This document shows, in pieces, positions 14,172 through 15,677 of a stretch of DNA of 15,677 bases. Source of the stretch: Bacteroidota bacterium (lineage in GTDB: Bacteria; Bacteroidota; Bacteroidia; Cytophagales; Hymenobacteraceae); the NCBI GenBank assembly GCA_023424725.1, contig JAFADQ010000168.1:1-15677 (forward strand), given 5' to 3'. The notes under the pieces are model-generated. The model saw only the letters and a program-made list of their open reading frames with translations, was not told where the DNA came from and did not search any database. The stretch's first letter is position 1, and the number at the start of each line of letters is the position of its first letter. A program made the position numbers and the translations under genes.

Positions 14172-14366
14172 TTAGATGTTCAGCATGGCGCGTACACGAT
14201 TCTCATCGCCGCTGCTTACCAGGCCGGTTTTGGTCAGGTTGTGCTTCTGCTTCGTGGTTTTCTTAGTCAGGATGTGGCTTTTGTAAGCGTGTTTGCGCTT
14301 AATTTTGCCAGTACCTGTCAGGGCAAACCGCTTCTTGGCTCCTGATTTGGTTTTTACTTTAGGCAT
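14172..14366 (-). CDS. rpmI: 50S ribosomal protein L35
   Basis: The 64-residue, very basic protein begins MPKVKTKSGAKKRF and continues through GKIKRKHAYKSHILTKK, the standard bL35 pattern, ending with the usual C-terminal VRAMLNI-type helix. It binds the large ribosomal subunit. It lies between infC (115 bases upstream) and rplT (99 bases downstream). The infC-rpmI gap is longer than in many species because it carries heptad repeats. Confidence 0.98.
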   Translation of the reverse strand: MPKVKTKSGAKKRFALTGTGKIKRKHAYKSHILTKKTTKQKHNLTKTGLVSSGDENRVRAMLNI

Positions 14367-14397
14367 CGAACTATATAATTAAGGGTAATAAATTTTT

Positions 14398-14430
14398 TGG
14401 TTGTTGATTGTTAGTTATTGATTGTTATCG
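14398..14430 (+). repeat. Degenerate 7-nt repeats (GTTAGTT/ATTGATT type) upstream of rpmI
   Basis: On the + strand the segment is a chain of heptads GTTGATT, GTTAGTT, ATTGATT and GTTATCG. It lies in the infC-rpmI gap, antisense to the operon, and resembles the TTAGTTG units after the asparaginase gene (8668-8690). Confidence 0.55.
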
Positions 14431-14452
14431 GATTTATCGATTAAAATCTTTG

Positions 14453-14481
14453 TCCCAATACTCAATACCCACTACTCAATA
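14453..14481 (-). repeat. Heptad repeat directly after infC (GTATTGA type)
   Basis: Read in the sense of infC, the units GTATTGA, GTAGTGG, GTATTGA and GTATTGG follow two bases after the stop codon. GTATTGAGTAGTG is identical to part of the segment after the TPR gene (4176-4188), so the two sites share a sequence although the genes are unrelated. Confidence 0.65.
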
Positions 14482-15045
14482 CTATTTCGCTGGCGTTTTC
14501 ACTTTCGGTCCCATAAACAGGAACATCCGCTTACCTTCCAGCTTTGGTAGCTGCTCTACTTTTCCGTGGTCCTCAAGGGCCTGGGCAAAACGAAGCAGCA
14601 GAATTTCTCCTCTTTCTTTAAACACGATAGAGCGGCCAACAAAGTGCACATACGCCTTAATTTTGGCTCCTTCGTCTAAGAACGCTTTGGCATGTTTTAC
14701 CTTAAACTCAAAGTCGTGATCGTCGGTATTAGGCCCAAAGCGGATCTCTTTCATCACCACTTTCTGGGTTTTTGCCTTCATTTCACGCTGCTTTTTCTTT
14801 TGCTCGTACTTAAACTTAGAGTAGTCTACAATACGGCAAACAGGCGGATCGGCCTTCGGGGAGATCTCTACCAGGTCTAAGCCCTGCTCCTGCGCCATTT
14901 TAAGGGCGGCATCGATAGGGTAAACACCGGTTTCTACATTCTCGCCCACTACACGTACCTGTGGCACGGTAATTAATCGGTTAATGCGATAAGGCTCTTC
15001 CACTTTTCCGCGTGGAACGTAGCGTCTGTTGCTCGGGAGTGCTAT
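14482..15045 (-). CDS. infC: Translation initiation factor IF-3 (AUA start proposed)
   Basis: This is IF-3, the factor that keeps the ribosomal subunits apart and checks start codons. The N-domain contains EEPYRINRLI and ENVETGVYPIDAALKMAQEQ; a basic linker (KYEQKKKQREMKAKT) leads to the C-domain with KEIRFGPNTDDHDFEFKVKH and AYVHFVGRSIVF. A GTG at 15003 would start right at EEPYRIN and cut off upstream residues of IF-3 character (ALPSNRRYVPRGK). The frame is open upstream only to a TAA at 15055-15057, and in that space there is no ATG, GTG or TTG; ATA at 15043-15045 is the best start, giving 187 residues. IF-3 genes elsewhere use rare starts (AUU in E. coli) for autorepression. Gene identity is certain; the start is inferred. 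Confidence 0.93.
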   Translation of the reverse strand: MALPSNRRYVPRGKVEEPYRINRLITVPQVRVVGENVETGVYPIDAALKMAQEQGLDLVEISPKADPPVCRIVDYSKFKYEQKKKQREMKAKTQKVVMKEIRFGPNTDDHDFEFKVKHAKAFLDEGAKIKAYVHFVGRSIVFKERGEILLLRFAQALEDHGKVEQLPKLEGKRMFLFMGPKVKTPAK

Positions 15046-15080
15046 GGCAGTCTGTTAAGTTAAGTTATGAAATCAGGGTG

Positions 15081-15088
15081 CAAATATC
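15081..15088 (-). promoter_or_regulatory. Possible -7 element of infC
   Basis: On the - strand GATATTTG partly matches TAnnTTTG in the 74-base thrS-infC gap, about 35 bases before the proposed AUA start. No terminator is seen after thrS, so infC may also be read from the thrS transcript. Confidence 0.25.
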
Positions 15089-15119
15089 GTAAAAAAAAGA
15101 TGAAATGTAAAGGAATGGC

Positions 15120-15677
15120 TTAGCTTTTCTTCAACATTTCGTTTATTTCCGATTTAAAATGGTTTACGAAGCTTTGTATCTTCATGTTTCCAAGATCTTC
15201 GCCGCCGTGCCTGCGCACCGATAAACTTCCGTCTTCCTGTTCCTTCTCTCCTACCACCAGCATAAACGGCACCTTGCGCACTTCGGTATCGCGTATCTTA
15301 CGGCCTACTTTCTCGTCGCGCGAATCTACATAGCCGCGTATGTCGTGCTCCTGCAGCTCGGCCAACACCTTTTCGGCGTAACTCTGGTATTTTTCTGATA
15401 CGGGCAGAATAGCGATTTGCTCGGGACTTAGCCACAGCGGGAAAATCCCCCCGCAATGCTCTATCAACACGGCCACGAAGCGCTCCAGCGAACCGAATGG
15501 CGCCCGGTGAATCATTACCGGCCTGTGGCGGGCATTATCGCTGCCGACATACTCTAACTCAAAGCGCTCTGGCAAATTATAATCTACCTGAATAGTGCCG
15601 AGCTGCCACTTGCGGCCCAACGCGTCGCGCACCATAAAATCTAGCTTAGGACCGTAGAAAGCAGCTTCGCCAAGTTC
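15120..15677 (-). CDS. thrS: Threonyl-tRNA synthetase (C-terminal part, truncated by window edge)
   Basis: The last 185 residues of ThrRS, which charges tRNA-Thr. The frame is open to the right edge; the internal ATG at 15635 is not the start, since the family sequence GEAAFYGPKLDF precedes it. Full-length ThrRS has about 640 residues, so the TGS/editing domains and motifs 1 and 2 lie outside. Visible are WQLGTIQVDYNLPERF of the catalytic domain, MIHRAPFGSLERF, which contains the third zinc-ligand His and motif 3, and the HGTP_anticodon domain (PLWLSPEQIAILPVSEKY onward, with RDEKVGRKIRDTEVRKVPF). It heads the conserved thrS-infC-rpmI-rplT order. Confidence 0.97.
   Translation of the reverse strand, partial: ELGEAAFYGPKLDFMVRDALGRKWQLGTIQVDYNLPERFELEYVGSDNARHRPVMIHRAPFGSLERFVAVLIEHCGGIFPLWLSPEQIAILPVSEKYQSYAEKVLAELQEHDIRGYVDSRDEKVGRKIRDTEVRKVPFMLVVGEKEQEDGSLSVRRHGGEDLGNMKIQSFVNHFKSEINEMLKKS

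Noticed and set aside
1..15677. A new multi-gene defence, secretion or metabolic system
   Set aside because: The genes are individually recognisable, mostly monocistronic and separated by terminators or divergent promoters; only thrS-infC-rpmI-rplT is a cluster, and it is a known one.

Overview
This 15.7 kb window looks like chromosomal DNA from a member of the Bacteroidota, most likely an aerobic Cytophagales/Hymenobacteraceae-type bacterium (Pontibacter, Adhaeribacter or Hymenobacter relatives); the genus is a guess. The reasons are an S46 dipeptidyl-peptidase, a secreted enzyme with a C-terminal type IX secretion (T9SS) sorting domain, several TAnnTTTG-type -7 promoter elements, the absence of clear Shine-Dalgarno sequences, and the shape of the proteins. 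Twelve genes are supported; the first and the last are cut by the window edges.

Layout. Bases 1-1826 (+) hold the C-terminal part of an S46 peptidase with the DPP11-type (Asp/Glu-specific) arginine. Bases 1827-2058 hold a dense cluster of palindromes. Then follow an HI0933/BaiN-type flavoprotein (2059-3306, +), a six-TPR protein (3513-4169, +), a convergent terminator, and a DeaD-type DEAD-box RNA helicase (4308-6029, -). Bases 6030-6532 are gene-free and contain repeats. Next come a lipoprotein with a C2-like C-terminal module (6533-7549, -) and, divergent from it, an exported isoaspartyl peptidase/asparaginase (7615-8667, +). Bases 8668-8981 hold an interspersed TCATTGCGAG repeat. A DAO-type FAD oxidoreductase (8982-10118, +) and a secreted GSDH/HHIP-type beta-propeller protein with Ig-like and T9SS domains (10303-11937, +) follow. 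After a strong bidirectional terminator lies a serine hydrolase with a DUF3471 domain (12031-13614, -). The last block (13662-15677, all -) is the conserved translation cluster thrS-infC-rpmI-rplT with its terminator.

How the genes fit together. Only thrS-infC-rpmI-rplT is a recognisable functional cluster: a tRNA synthetase, initiation factor 3 and ribosomal proteins L35 and L20. The infC frame requires a rare start codon, and AUA at 15043-15045 is the best candidate, which fits IF3 autoregulation as known in other bacteria. The other genes look like independent housekeeping or periplasmic/secreted catabolic genes: the peptidase, isoaspartyl peptidase, serine hydrolase and beta-propeller protein together suggest use of peptides and polymers, but they do not form one operon.

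I found no defence system, mobile element with a transposase, CRISPR array, rRNA or tRNA. The most unusual content is intergenic: an alternating array of four 18-bp palindromic units next to a near-perfect hairpin, and runs of degenerate 7-nt repeats that recur close to gene ends. No convincing new multi-gene system is visible.
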